64,000 nt of DNA from an uncultured Lachnospiraceae bacterium (GTDB lineage: Bacteria; Bacillota; Clostridia; Lachnospirales; Lachnospiraceae). Of the stretch, positions 7,305-16,378 are shown piece after piece (positions within the stretch are counted from its first letter, which is position 1; each line of letters opens with the position of its first letter). The stretch is taken from the NCBI GenBank assembly GCA_902761585.1, contig CACWKX010000012.1, positions 90,758 to 154,757 of the forward strand. The letters run 5' to 3'. Under the pieces are notes generated by a model. The model was not told the DNA's origin, ran no database searches, and saw only the letters and a list, made by a program, of their open reading frames with translations. Made by a program: the position numbers and the translations under genes.

Positions 7305-7703
7305 ATGAATGCAATGGATGCCGCTCTGATCTGCAGAGCACTGGGGGATTCCAACCGGATCCAGATTGTGGAGCTGTTGATGAACGGGGAAATGTGCGGG
7401 TGTCGGCTGCTGGAGCATTTCCAGATTGCACAGCCGACGCTGTCCCATCATATGAAGGTTCTGGCAGAGTGCGGTCTTGTGAACGGGAGGAAGGAGTGGA
7501 AGAATACCTACTATTCCCTGAACTGCGATGTCCTGACCGCATTTCGTGAATATATTGATCACCTGAACTGCGGGAAAACCTGCAGACAGAAAAGCGAAGA
7601 CAGAGACTGCTGTGATGAGGAAAATTCAGGGCAAGTCTTACGGAGCAGGGAGAAAACCACCGGAGGCTGCTGCGATCAGAAGCAGGCAGACCAGTGCAGA
7701 TAA
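7305..7703 (+). CDS. arsR: ArsR/SmtB-family metalloregulator with Cys-rich C-terminal tail
   Basis: 132 residues; AAGGAGG lies 9 bases before the ATG. The winged helix-turn-helix occupies about residues 5-85 (LGDSNRIQIVELL; QPTLSHHMKVLAECGLV). Cys31 and Cys33 (MCGC) sit where the As(III) site of E. coli-type ArsR (CxC) lies. The tail, residues 87-132, holds seven more Cys (NCGKTC, DCCDEE, GCCDQ, QC), which is not usual for the family and could form extra metalloid sites. It probably represses the operon from the half-site array at 6165-6225. Confidence 0.92.
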   Translation: MNAMDAALICRALGDSNRIQIVELLMNGEMCGCRLLEHFQIAQPTLSHHMKVLAECGLVNGRKEWKNTYYSLNCDVLTAFREYIDHLNCGKTCRQKSEDRDCCDEENSGQVLRSREKTTGGCCDQKQADQCR

Positions 7704-7748
7704 GACCTATTTTGAAGCGAGAAAGGATATAGGGAGGTTGCAGGAGAG

Positions 7749-8782
7749 ATGCCAAGGATGATGAAGAGACAGAGCGAGGGAATCAGCTTTTTTCAGCGGT
7801 ACCTGACCGTATGGGTGCTGCTGTGCATGGTGGCGGGGGTACTGATCGGACATTTCCTGCCGGCGGTTCCCAGGATTTTGGGGAGAATGCAGGTTGCCGG
7901 GATCTCGATCCCGATTGCGGTGCTGATCTGGATCATGATCTATCCGATGATGATTAAGGTAGATTTCCAGAGTATCAGGGAGGTCGGTAAAAATCCGAAA
8001 GGACTGTTCGTAACATGGATTACAAACTGGTTGATCAAGCCTTTTACCATGTATGGTCTGGCGTACCTGTTCCGGAGCTCGCCACTCAGTATCTGGCCGG
8101 GGCAGTTCTTCTGGGCGCGGCACCGTGCACGGCGATGGTTTTTGTATGGAGCACGCTGACGCATGGGAATCCCGCCTACACTGTGGTACAGGTTGCGACC
8201 AATGACCTGATCATTCTTGTAGCATTTGTTCCGATTGTAAAGTTTTTGCTTGGGGTATCGAAGGTTTCGGTGCCGTACAGCACTCTGTTTGTCAGCATCC
8301 TTCTCTTTGTCGTGATTCCGCTTGTGGCAGGGGTCGTAACGAGGGTCGGGATTACAGGACGAAAAGGCAGGGACTATCTGGAGAATGTGTTTGTCCATAA
8401 ATTTGACCATGTTACCACGGTCGGTTTGCTCCTGACGCTGGTGATCATCTTCGCATCTCAGGCGGAGGTGATTCTCTCCAACCCGGTGCACATCATCCTG
8501 ATCGCGGTGCCGCTTATCATCCAGACATTCCTGATTTTCTTTATCGCTTACGGAGCAGCGAAGCTGGTGAGACTTCCATATGACATTGCCGCACCTGCAG
8601 GACTGATCGGGGCATCAAATTTCTTCGAACTGGCGGTTGCGGTTGCCATTGCCCTGTTCGGGACAACAAGCCCGGCAGCTCTTGCGACCACGGTGGGGGT
8701 ATTGACAGAGGTTCCGGTTATGCTGACACTGGTGAAAATCGCGAACAGAACGCAAAATCATTTTCAGAAGAGACAGGCATGA
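7749..8782 (+). pseudogene. acr3: Acr3-type arsenite exporter, frame-disrupted by a small internal deletion
   Basis: Two frames together spell an Acr3/ArsB-type arsenite permease. Frame one (7749 to about 8072) gives residues 1-108 ending TNWLIKPFTMYGLAYLF. The other frame (about 8066-8782) resumes at VPELATQYLAGAVLLGAAP and continues to the C-terminus, including the conserved Cys in AAPCTAMVF. In the family about eight residues normally separate LAxLF from the PxELA motif; they are missing and the frame shifts. As read, translation of frame one stops at 8159 after unrelated residues. Either the exporter is inactive or this is an assembly error. Confidence 0.85.
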
Positions 8783-8810
8783 GCCTGCATATTAGAAGGA
8801 GGGCAATGAG

Positions 8811-9038
8811 ATGAACATCAAGGTTTTGGGAGGCGGCTGCAGCAAATGCGAGGCACTGCTGGAGAACACAAAGAAGGCTATACAGGAGAAAGGGATCGAG
8901 GCAGAAATCGAGTATATCACCGACTTCAGTGTCATCGCCGGGTACGGCATTATGAGTACGCCGGCACTGATGATTGACGGGAAGGTCGTCTCAACAGGAC
9001 GTGTCCTGAATGAGAAGCAGATCGGAAAGCTGTTATGA
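8811..9038 (+). CDS. Small thioredoxin-fold protein (redox-active disulfide protein type, CSKC)
   Basis: 75 residues of the glutaredoxin-like TM0996/MTH895 family: a single thioredoxin fold with active-site CSKC near residues 10-13 and cis-proline MSTPALMIDG near 52-61. Its position directly before arsC, overlapping it by 4 bases, suggests that it supplies electrons to the arsenate reductase. AGAAGGAGGG lies 7 bases before the ATG. Confidence 0.88.
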   Translation: MNIKVLGGGCSKCEALLENTKKAIQEKGIEAEIEYITDFSVIAGYGIMSTPALMIDGKVVSTGRVLNEKQIGKLL

Positions 9039-9481
9039 ATCAGCAAGGGAGGAAACCGAGGGTCGGATTCATCTGTACACATAATTCTTGCCGCAGCCAG
9101 ATCGCGGAGGCACTGGGAAGACACCTGGCCGGGGACGTCTTTGAAAGCTATTCAGCAGGCACAGATATCTGGGACAGGATCAATCCGGATGCAGTCCGTC
9201 TGATGAAGGAACAGTATGGAATAGACATGATAAAAGAAGGGCAGCACAACAAAACGTTGGATGCCCTTCCGGAGCTTGATATTGTGGTTACCATGGGATG
9301 CGGGGTGAAGTGCCCGTATCTTCCCTGTAAGAGACGTTTTGACTGGGGACTCCCGGATCCGACCGGAACCTCTGACGGAGAATTCATGGAAGTCATCCAT
9401 CAGATTGAGAAAGAGATCGGTCTATTGGAGGACCAATTGAAAGGGAACCATCAGGATTCGGTTCCAGAGGCTCCTTTGTAA
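9035..9481 (+). CDS. arsC: Arsenate reductase, low-molecular-weight phosphatase type
   Basis: 148 residues. Reduces arsenate to arsenite with thioredoxin-type reductant. The P-loop CTHNSCRS (Cys14, Arg20) gives the CX5R signature. Cys89 and Cys93 (MGCGVKCPYLPC, with Cys98 next) match the resolving cysteines of the thioredoxin-coupled ArsC class, and DPTG supplies the catalytic Asp region. ATG overlaps the previous stop (ATGA). With Acr3 disrupted, arsenite made here would rely on another exporter. Last gene of the operon. Confidence 0.93.
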   Translation: MNQQGRKPRVGFICTHNSCRSQIAEALGRHLAGDVFESYSAGTDIWDRINPDAVRLMKEQYGIDMIKEGQHNKTLDALPELDIVVTMGCGVKCPYLPCKRRFDWGLPDPTGTSDGEFMEVIHQIEKEIGLLEDQLKGNHQDSVPEAPL

Positions 9482-9869
9482 CGGCCGGGTAGAGTCCACC
9501 GATCAGTGATCGCAGACCATCGCATCGAAGCACTTCAGAGCGGGGACTCCCATCGCCAGGATCCAGCTTGATGCACTTGCTTTTATTGTGAATCATATGG
9601 TGCAATGACAATAAGTGCAGAGGAGCATGCAAACCAGCTCCGCGAACAGGAGGTATAGGATGGGCTTCCTTTTTGTGTTATTTGCTGGATCAGTAGGATA
9701 AATCAATTCCCACGTGTAAAAGCTGATATTTCATAGCCATCTGTGAGCGAGTCATCTCTCTTCAGGTCGAGATAATGATACAATAAAATCGACAGGTGTG
9801 TATCGTCACCCGAGAATGTGTAATGTTTCGAAAGGCATGAGTCTGAATTGGCTGGAAAGGGAAAGGAAT
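9482..9869. other. Intergenic region without a clear gene
   Basis: 388 bases between arsC and the GH27 start. A TACAAT at 9779-9784 could be a -10, but no good -35 lies 16-18 bases before it. No convincing ORF, RNA or terminator with U-tract was seen. An upstream in-frame start for GH27 at 9798 exists but lacks a ribosome-binding site. Confidence 0.4.
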
Positions 9870-11165
9870 ATGAGACTCAGAAAAGACAATGCGGCGCTGC
9901 AGCCTCCGATGGGCTGGAACAGCTGGGACTGCTTCGCAGCAGGAGTAACGGAGAATCAGCTTCTGGATAATGCGGCTGGATTGGCGCAGCTGAAGTCCTG
10001 CGGCTGGGAATATGTGGTCTGTGACATTCAGTGGTCAGAGCCGCTGGCAGCGAGTGAGAAAAATCAGGGTGTTGTGTATCGGAAGTTCGCCCCGCTCACG
10101 TTGGATGCATGGGGACGGCAGATCCCGGCACCAAACCGATTCCCGTCTTCTGCGGATGGAAAAGGCTTTGCTCCAATCGCCGAAAAAATTCATGCCATGG
10201 GGCTGAAGTTCGGCATCCATATCATGCGTGGTATTCCGAGACAGGCAGTACATGAGCGGCTGCCGATCTTTGGAACCAATGCAACAGCGGATGAGGCAGC
10301 CCGCCCGGATTCGATCTGCTGCTGGAACGGCGATATGTACGGTGTTGACCCGGCGTCCGCCGCAGGGCAGGCGTATTATGACTCGATCTTCCAGCTGTAT
10401 GCAGACTGGGGAGTGGATTTTGTGAAGGTGGATGACATCTGCCATGAGCATCTCTATGTGGATGATCCATACGGGGCAGCAGAGGTAGAAATGATCCGCC
10501 GCGCGATCGACAAGGCCGGGAGACCGATGTGCCTGTCTCTCTCGCCGGGACCGGCGGTGATCGAAAAAGCCTGGCATCTGGAACATTATGCTAATATGTG
10601 GCGTATCACCGATGATTTCTGGGACGACTGGAAGCTTCTTCTTGATATGTTTGACCGCTGCGAGCTGTGGCAGGGGCATGGAAAGCCGGGATGCTGGCCG
10701 GACTGCGATATGCTGCCACTGGGAAAGATCGGTACCGGATTCGGCCAGCCGAGACAGACGAATTTCACGCATGCGGAACAGCGCACACTGATGACACTCT
10801 GGTGCATTTTCCGCTCACCGCTGATCATGGGTGGTGACCTGACACAGCTGGATGACTGGACACGGTCGCTTCTGACCAATGAGAAGATTCTTGCGGCGCA
10901 GCAGACTGGCAGGGAACCGGAGCAGATGGAGCGGGATGAAAAGCATGCTGTCTGGACGAGCCTGACGCAGGAAGGCGGACGGTATCTGACGCTTTTCAAT
11001 CTTGACAATAAAACACAGACGGTATCAGTGTCTCTTTCTGATCTGGAATTTGATGTGCGCAGTGCAGAGGATCTGTGGGGCGATACACCGGCCACGCTTT
11101 CAGGAAGCTGCATTCAGGCAGAGCTTCCGGCGCACGGCGCGGGAATGTATCTTCTGCAGAAGTGA
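9870..11165 (+). CDS. Glycoside hydrolase family 27 (alpha-galactosidase-type)
   Basis: 431 residues from ATG 9870 (AAAGG just upstream). GH27 enzymes are retaining alpha-galactosidases or relatives (alpha-N-acetylgalactosaminidase, beta-L-arabinopyranosidase). The start has the family motif PPMGWNSWDCF (12-22). The nucleophile is Asp188 in DFVKVDD and the acid/base Asp248 in WRITDDFWDDW. A beta-sandwich C-terminal domain follows (about 340-431). No signal peptide, so it acts in the cytoplasm on imported oligosaccharides. It has no partner in the immediate operon. The exact sugar cannot be read from sequence. Confidence 0.9.
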   Translation: MRLRKDNAALQPPMGWNSWDCFAAGVTENQLLDNAAGLAQLKSCGWEYVVCDIQWSEPLAASEKNQGVVYRKFAPLTLDAWGRQIPAPNRFPSSADGKGFAPIAEKIHAMGLKFGIHIMRGIPRQAVHERLPIFGTNATADEAARPDSICCWNGDMYGVDPASAAGQAYYDSIFQLYADWGVDFVKVDDICHEHLYVDDPYGAAEVEMIRRAIDKAGRPMCLSLSPGPAVIEKAWHLEHYANMWRITDDFWDDWKLLLDMFDRCELWQGHGKPGCWPDCDMLPLGKIGTGFGQPRQTNFTHAEQRTLMTLWCIFRSPLIMGGDLTQLDDWTRSLLTNEKILAAQQTGREPEQMERDEKHAVWTSLTQEGGRYLTLFNLDNKTQTVSVSLSDLEFDVRSAEDLWGDTPATLSGSCIQAELPAHGAGMYLLQK

Positions 11166-11185
11166 GGCAGATTGATGGCGCAGCA

Positions 11186-11212
11186 CCGGCTGTGGATGTC
11201 ATCCACAGCCGG
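11186..11212. terminator. 12-bp perfect hairpin after GH27, no U-tract
   Basis: CCGGCTGTGGAT (11186-11197) pairs with ATCCACAGCCGG (11201-11212) around a 3-base loop, 21 bases after the GH27 stop. It lacks a T-run, so it may act as a 3' stabiliser or a weak terminator. Confidence 0.45.
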
Positions 11213-11331
11213 CAGGTCAGGCAAATTTCTGCGCGAGCAGGCAGATCAGGATTGTCAGAAGCATGTCCGGCAGGGTATTGCCAAGGGGCAGATCAATTGT
11301 CATCGTTGAAGAGGGAGGCATCCCTCTTTCC

Positions 11332-12513
11332 TTATAACTTATTCATCAGGAGAAAGTCCCGGAGTTTGTAATGGTAAACAGTGCTGGTTGAATAATCGAT
11401 ATCATCGTTTGTGATGATGATCTTTTTTACTGTATTATCAATATTTGCGAATGCTGAGAATTCTCTTTCATAGGTTTTTTCTTCCGCCACGCTGTAGGCA
11501 ACCTGGATCAGATAAAGCTTACCATCCCGGGATGCTCTGAAATCAATCTCCCGCCCTTTGTTGTTGTAGACCGTCACTTCGTATCCCAGATAGATTAATT
11601 CATTTAAGACAATATTTTCCAGGTTGTGCGTAAGATCATACCGGTTTCCGGACACTCGTATACTGTTTAGAGAAACATCCTCATCATACAGCTTATAGTA
11701 ATAGTTGAGCTTTGCCTTGGCTTTGGGAGAATAAAGGGGAATGTCTTCAATAACGTATGCTTCTTTTAGATACCCGAGATATTTAATTACCGTCGGAACA
11801 GAAACAGAAATGTTCTGTCCCTTCATATAGTCAGCGATGGACTTCGCACTGAAGATCCTTGCATTGGATACGAGGATGTAATCAACGATATGTTCAAACA
11901 CATCCTTTTTTCGGATATTGTACCGGTTTTCCAGGTCATTGTAGATGATGGTGTTGTTGAGATCGTTCAGGTATCGCTTCATGGATTCTTTATTCTGCTG
12001 TTCCAGAGCTGCCGGGAATCCGCCCCAGACCAGGTAGTCACTGACTTCAAAGCTGCGTCCCAGTTGTCCAACATATTCTTTGGCTTCCCGGTATACAAAG
12101 GGTCGTATACGGAAGGAGACATAGCGCCCGGACAGTTCCTTTGTAAATTCCCGGGACAGTAACTTGGAATTGCTTCCCGTAATAAATACAGAAGTGTTAT
12201 AGAGCCGAAGTGTTCTTGCAGCCTCGTTCCAGCCTTCAACATTCTGGACTTCATCCAGAAAGACATAAAGCTTATCTTCTCCTAGATAATCATTTACGTA
12301 GGAAATAAGAGCATCAGCATTCGGAATCTTTGTCCTGACAGGCCTCAAGTCAAAGTCCAGAAATAAGCATCTTTTTCCGATAGCTTCTAGCTCATTCAAC
12401 ACTTGCCTTAAGATTACGGATTTCCCGCATCGACGGATACCGGTAATGATTTTGACCAGATCGCTTTCATAAAAAGGTCTGATCTGCGCCATATAGTGCT
12501 CTCTGATAATCAT
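11332..12513 (-). CDS. ATP-binding protein with DUF4143 (AAA-type ATPase)
   Basis: 393 residues. Starts IRPFYESDLVKIITGIRRCG, the usual opening of this family. Walker A is GIRRCGKS (about residues 26-33) and Walker B is VFLDEVQN (about 92-99), followed by an arginine-rich sensor region (ITGSNSKLL) and a C-terminal DUF4143 with a nuclease-like core (GREIDFRASRDGKLYLIQV). Function is unknown; paralogues are common and patchily distributed in gut bacteria. Start at 12513 is preferred (GGAGAG 9 bases upstream) over 12540. The gene and its flanks are clearly richer in A+T than the neighbours, suggesting later acquisition. Confidence 0.88.
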   Translation of the reverse strand: MIIREHYMAQIRPFYESDLVKIITGIRRCGKSVILRQVLNELEAIGKRCLFLDFDLRPVRTKIPNADALISYVNDYLGEDKLYVFLDEVQNVEGWNEAARTLRLYNTSVFITGSNSKLLSREFTKELSGRYVSFRIRPFVYREAKEYVGQLGRSFEVSDYLVWGGFPAALEQQNKESMKRYLNDLNNTIIYNDLENRYNIRKKDVFEHIVDYILVSNARIFSAKSIADYMKGQNISVSVPTVIKYLGYLKEAYVIEDIPLYSPKAKAKLNYYYKLYDEDVSLNSIRVSGNRYDLTHNLENIVLNELIYLGYEVTVYNNKGREIDFRASRDGKLYLIQVAYSVAEEKTYEREFSAFANIDNTVKKIIITNDDIDYSTSTVYHYKLRDFLLMNKL

Positions 12514-12813
12514 AAAATCGTCTCTCCGTATGTTGAACATGCAGATAGTTGTTCATTATGCCATCATTATACTTTAAGATATTTAGAAATACAACAATAT
12601 ATTAAAATAGAAATTTAAAATATTACTTAATAACGGAACTTCTTAAAGTTGCAGAAGAGATCTGAAAGCAGTGAAGGACTCTATGTTCGCTGATATTTGA
12701 GACGAAGAGGAAAACATTCCATGTCGGGGGGCTGTGCCGGAGGTCTCTTGCTTTATTCTGGTAAAAGTGATGCAATGAAAAGACACAGGTGAATGAATCA
12801 TGGAGGAAAGAAT
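12514..12813. other. AT-rich intergenic region between divergent genes
   Basis: 300 bases between the DUF4143 gene and the flavoprotein. The left 130 bases are very AT-rich and carry the minus-strand promoter at 12566-12594. The right half has normal composition and no obvious promoter or structured RNA. Confidence 0.5.
12566..12594 (-). promoter_or_regulatory. Promoter of the DUF4143 gene (TTGTAT-17-TATAAT)
   Basis: On the minus strand TTGTAT (12594-12589) and TATAAT (12571-12566) are 17 bases apart, about 50 bases before the start codon. Confidence 0.65.
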
Positions 12814-13290
12814 ATGTTTCGTGAAATGCGTCGGAAGAAGCAGCAGATATCGAAAGAAGAGTGTATCAACATTCTGAATCAGGAGAAGCGCGGGGCCCTG
12901 GCCGTGAATGGCGAGGATGGTTATCCATATGTGATCCCGGTGAACTTTTATTATGATGAGCCGGCAGAGACGCTCTATTTCCACGGCGCAAAGACCGGGC
13001 ATAAGATTGATTCGATCCAGAAGGATTCCAAAGTGTGTTTTACAGTTTGGACGTCCGGTACGCGTAAGGAGGGAGACTGGGCTTATTACGTGTCAAGCGT
13101 TGTCGTGTTCGGAACGGCAAGTCTGGTCATGGACAGCGATCTTTTCCGTGAAAAACTCAGGGCGATCGGACTGAAGTACTATCCGACCGCTGAGGAAGTG
13201 GACATGGAGATTCAAAGAGATCTGAGGAACGTACAGATGATTGCGGTTCATGTCGATCATATGACAGGGAAGCTTGTACATGAAAAGTAA
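12814..13290 (+). CDS. Pyridoxamine 5'-phosphate oxidase-fold flavoprotein (Nim-like)
   Basis: 158 residues with the split-barrel flavin-binding fold: RGALAVNGEDGYPYVIPVNF (about 27-46) and LYFHGAKTGHKID (about 58-70) are the classic PNPOx-like/NimA-related motifs. Such proteins bind FMN, F420 or haem, and some confer nitroimidazole resistance; the role here is not known. GGAGG lies 7 bases before ATG 12814. An upstream ATG at 12793 would place the ribosome-binding site inside the gene. Appears monocistronic. Confidence 0.82.
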   Translation: MFREMRRKKQQISKEECINILNQEKRGALAVNGEDGYPYVIPVNFYYDEPAETLYFHGAKTGHKIDSIQKDSKVCFTVWTSGTRKEGDWAYYVSSVVVFGTASLVMDSDLFREKLRAIGLKYYPTAEEVDMEIQRDLRNVQMIAVHVDHMTGKLVHEK

Positions 13291-13358
13291 TATCCTCAGC
13301 TCTCCTACAAGGATGAAGCACATGAGCGTGGTGTAACTGATGCAGGGAATGGAAGTGG

Positions 13359-14288
13359 ATGGATAATTACCAGGAAAAATATACGCTGGAGAGTGTCGAT
13401 TACGGCTCGCAGCTTCGCGGGAAATCATTTGTTACCTCCATTGGATTCAGCGCATGGCACTGGCATTATGAGTATGAACTGATGCTGGTCCTGAAGGGGA
13501 AGGTGACATTCCGTTCAGAGAAGTGGACAGGATCTGTTACGGAAGGAAATCTCGTGCTTGTAAACTCAAAGGAGCTGCATTCTATCGTTGGCGGGAATGA
13601 GGTAAATCTCTGCGGGTTTGTACAGTTAAGTCCGGATCTTTTCAGAAGCGGGACGGAGGACAAGCGGCAGTTCAGATTTTTTCTGAACAGTATGAATCAG
13701 GATGAGCAGCCGGAAGAGGGAATTGTATCCATCCGGAACCATGTGTCGAGGATTTTGATGTGTACACTCATTGAGAAGGAACAGACGGCATACAGGCTTC
13801 GCGGAGAAATGTATAGTCTGGTAGCGGATCTGGTGGAGGGTGCTGATTATGACATCCTTATGAGAAGGCAAAAGGAAGAAACAGGGTCTGAAGAGCTTCT
13901 GGATATGATCGACTACATTCGCCGGCATGTGGCAGAGGACCATCTGAGTGTGCTGCTGGCGCATGAGTTTGGCGTCGGGGAGAAGACACTTTATCGCTGC
14001 TTTAAGGCTGGACTTGGAATGTCTGTGAGGGATTTCATTGAGGAAATGAGAGTCCAGCAGGCCAGAAAGCTTTTGCGGACGACCGACCATGACATGCCTT
14101 TTATCATCGATGCCTGTGGGTTCGGTTCGGAGAAGACATTCTACAGGTCATTCCAGAAGCTGACCGGCCAGACGCCTCTCAGCTACAGGAAATCAGATGG
14201 TGGAAACACCGGGCATGCAGAGGTACGGGGGTATCTGGATTACGAGAGATACGAGGCACTTGATCTGTTGAAAGGATTCCTGTCATGA
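13359..14288 (+). CDS. AraC-family transcriptional regulator of the GH3/GH43 locus
   Basis: 309 residues. The N-terminal cupin sugar-sensing domain (HWHYEYELMLVLKGKVTF near 30-47; GNLVLVNSKELHSI near 65-78) is followed by a C-terminal double helix-turn-helix (about 185-290: HLSVLLAHEFGVGEKTLYRCF; FIIDACGFGSEKTFYRSFQK). It overlaps the GH3 gene by 4 bases (ATGA), so regulator and enzyme are co-translated. It probably activates the sugar cluster in response to the transported glycoside. The ribosome-binding site (GGAAGTGG) is weak, fitting low regulator levels. Confidence 0.88.
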   Translation: MDNYQEKYTLESVDYGSQLRGKSFVTSIGFSAWHWHYEYELMLVLKGKVTFRSEKWTGSVTEGNLVLVNSKELHSIVGGNEVNLCGFVQLSPDLFRSGTEDKRQFRFFLNSMNQDEQPEEGIVSIRNHVSRILMCTLIEKEQTAYRLRGEMYSLVADLVEGADYDILMRRQKEETGSEELLDMIDYIRRHVAEDHLSVLLAHEFGVGEKTLYRCFKAGLGMSVRDFIEEMRVQQARKLLRTTDHDMPFIIDACGFGSEKTFYRSFQKLTGQTPLSYRKSDGGNTGHAEVRGYLDYERYEALDLLKGFLS

Positions 14289-16378
14289 CGCCGGAATGGA
14301 TTGTGCAGAATATGTCTCTTGAGGAAAAGGTCCGTCTGATGAGCGGGCGGGCTGACCGCTCCAGAATTCACGGAGCGCTCAAGGGAACATTGTCGGAACA
14401 TTATAATGAAAAGCCCTACGCGGCGGGAGGCAATGACAGGCTTCATGTGCCTGAGATCAGATTCTGTGACGGACCGAGAGGTGTCGTCTGCGGCAGGGGG
14501 AAAGCCACCTGTTTTCCTGTCCCGATGGTTCGGGCAGCCGGATTCAATCCGGACCTGGAGGAGGAAATCGGGACGGCGATTGCGCAGGAGGCGCAGCAGT
14601 TCGGAGCCAATTTCTTTGGCGGGATCTGCATCAATTTCCTCTATCACCCGGGATGGGGACGGGCACAGGAGACGTACGGGGAAGATGATTTCCTGCTCGG
14701 AGAGATGGGCGGAGCGATGGTCAGAGGTGTTCAGAGCGTCGGCGTCATCGCCTGTCTGAAACATTTCGCCTTTAATCAGATGGAAAATCAGCGCTTCCGC
14801 GTGAATGTACGCTGTGACAGCCTTCGGACAGAACGGGAGGTATTCCTGCGCCATTTTGAGAAATGCATCCGCAGAGATCATGCAGGAGCTGTGATGAGTG
14901 CCTATAACGCCTACAATGGCGTGATGTGCGGACATAACCGATATCTGCTTCATGATGTCCTGAAGGAGGAGTGGGGATTTCAGGGATTCCTCATCAGCGA
15001 TTTTACCTGGGGCGTGAAGGGTACAGTCGCAGCTGCGCTGGCAGGCCAGACAGTTGAAATGGCAGACACCAAGTACTTTGGTGAAAAACTGGTGGAAGCA
15101 GTCCGAAGGGGGCTTGTTCCGGAGGCTGTGATCGACGATGCGGCACTGCGTATTGCCCGAACCATGAAATCCTTTGAAAAGATTTCCATGGAATCGGAAA
15201 AAAGAAAAAGACTGAAGAAGAGAGAGATCCGGGAGCTGGCGCTTCAGTCCGCAGAGGAAGGAATCGTCCTGCTGAAGAACGAAAGGAATGTGCTTCCATT
15301 TTCGAAGAGAAGGCTCCACACGATTGCAGTGTTCGGAGAGCTGGCTGAAGAAGGAAACCAGGGAGACAGAGGCTCTGCAAGAGTGTATCCGGAGCATGTT
15401 GTCTCTCCGCTCGAAGGGCTGATGAAGCTGGTGAACGGGACGACAGATGTCATCTATTACCGCGGGCATAACATCGCCCACGCAAAACGTCTTGCGGATG
15501 AGGCGGATTGTGTGATCGTGATCGCAGGACTGACATACCTGGATGAGGGAGAAGCACTCTCGAAGGACCAGTTTACGGCTGAGCGGGGAACTTCAGTCGG
15601 AGGGGACCGGGAAGGAAGATTGCGCCTGCATGACGGGGATGAGAAGCTTTTGAATGAAATCGGCAAAGTCAATCCCAACACTGCCGTTGTCATGATATCC
15701 GGATCGGCAGTGATCCCGGGCGAATGGATCAGTCAGGTGCCGGCTTTGCTGTGGGCGGGATATGGCGGCCAGGAGGGCGGCACGGCGATCGCCCGCGTTC
15801 TGTTTGGAGAGGCTGAACCGGGCGGGAGGCTCCCATATACAATCCCCCAGCGGGAGGAAGATCTGCCGGCGCTGGACTTTGAAGCGTCAGAGGTGACGTA
15901 TCAGTACTACAGTGGATACCGGAAGCTTGCACATGATGGGATCAGAGCCATGTACCCGTTCGGATATGGACTGTCTTATACGTCATTTGCACTGTCCGAT
16001 GTATCGGTCAGACGGGAGATCCCGTCCGATGTGAAGGCGGCGGGAGAAACGGAATGGAACGGCAATCCGTTTTTCGCGGTCTTTTGCCATATCAGCAATA
16101 CCGGAAAAAGAAGCGGTTCCACTGTTGTGCAGGTATATGTGGAAACCGCAAAGTGTCCGGTACCGACTTTGAAGGGATTTCTGAAGGTAAAGCTGGAAGC
16201 CGGAGCGGGCAGAGACATCCGGATTCCGGTTTCCTGCGATGATCTGAAGTATTTTGATGAAGAGGAACATGCTTTCAGACTAGAGCAGGGGAATTTCACC
16301 ATTCATGTCGGATTTAGTGCAGAACAGATTGAATGGAGCGGAAAGTTTCAAGAATTGCATCATCATGATGACCTGTGA
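14285..16378 (+). CDS. Glycoside hydrolase family 3 (beta-glucosidase/xylosidase type)
   Basis: 697 residues. Retaining exo-glycosidase removing beta-linked sugars from oligosaccharides. The (beta/alpha)8 domain runs to about residue 260 (GLKHFAFN-like ACLKHFAFNQMENQR; nucleophile Asp239 in FLISDFTWG). The alpha/beta sandwich follows (LALQSAEEGIVLLKNERNVLPF), and a fibronectin-III-like domain ends the protein (GKRSGSTVVQVYV). No signal peptide, so it is cytoplasmic. It is coupled to the AraC gene and followed by GH43 and a GPH symporter, implying uptake of intact oligosaccharides. The last codons hold a 17-base stretch repeated just after the stop. Confidence 0.92.
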   Translation: MTPEWIVQNMSLEEKVRLMSGRADRSRIHGALKGTLSEHYNEKPYAAGGNDRLHVPEIRFCDGPRGVVCGRGKATCFPVPMVRAAGFNPDLEEEIGTAIAQEAQQFGANFFGGICINFLYHPGWGRAQETYGEDDFLLGEMGGAMVRGVQSVGVIACLKHFAFNQMENQRFRVNVRCDSLRTEREVFLRHFEKCIRRDHAGAVMSAYNAYNGVMCGHNRYLLHDVLKEEWGFQGFLISDFTWGVKGTVAAALAGQTVEMADTKYFGEKLVEAVRRGLVPEAVIDDAALRIARTMKSFEKISMESEKRKRLKKREIRELALQSAEEGIVLLKNERNVLPFSKRRLHTIAVFGELAEEGNQGDRGSARVYPEHVVSPLEGLMKLVNGTTDVIYYRGHNIAHAKRLADEADCVIVIAGLTYLDEGEALSKDQFTAERGTSVGGDREGRLRLHDGDEKLLNEIGKVNPNTAVVMISGSAVIPGEWISQVPALLWAGYGGQEGGTAIARVLFGEAEPGGRLPYTIPQREEDLPALDFEASEVTYQYYSGYRKLAHDGIRAMYPFGYGLSYTSFALSDVSVRREIPSDVKAAGETEWNGNPFFAVFCHISNTGKRSGSTVVQVYVETAKCPVPTLKGFLKVKLEAGAGRDIRIPVSCDDLKYFDEEEHAFRLEQGNFTIHVGFSAEQIEWSGKFQELHHHDDL

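Noticed and set aside
12814..13290. Specific call of a nitroimidazole-resistance NimA gene
   Set aside because: The fold is right but the motifs are shared by many PNPOx-like proteins, so only the broader family is claimed.
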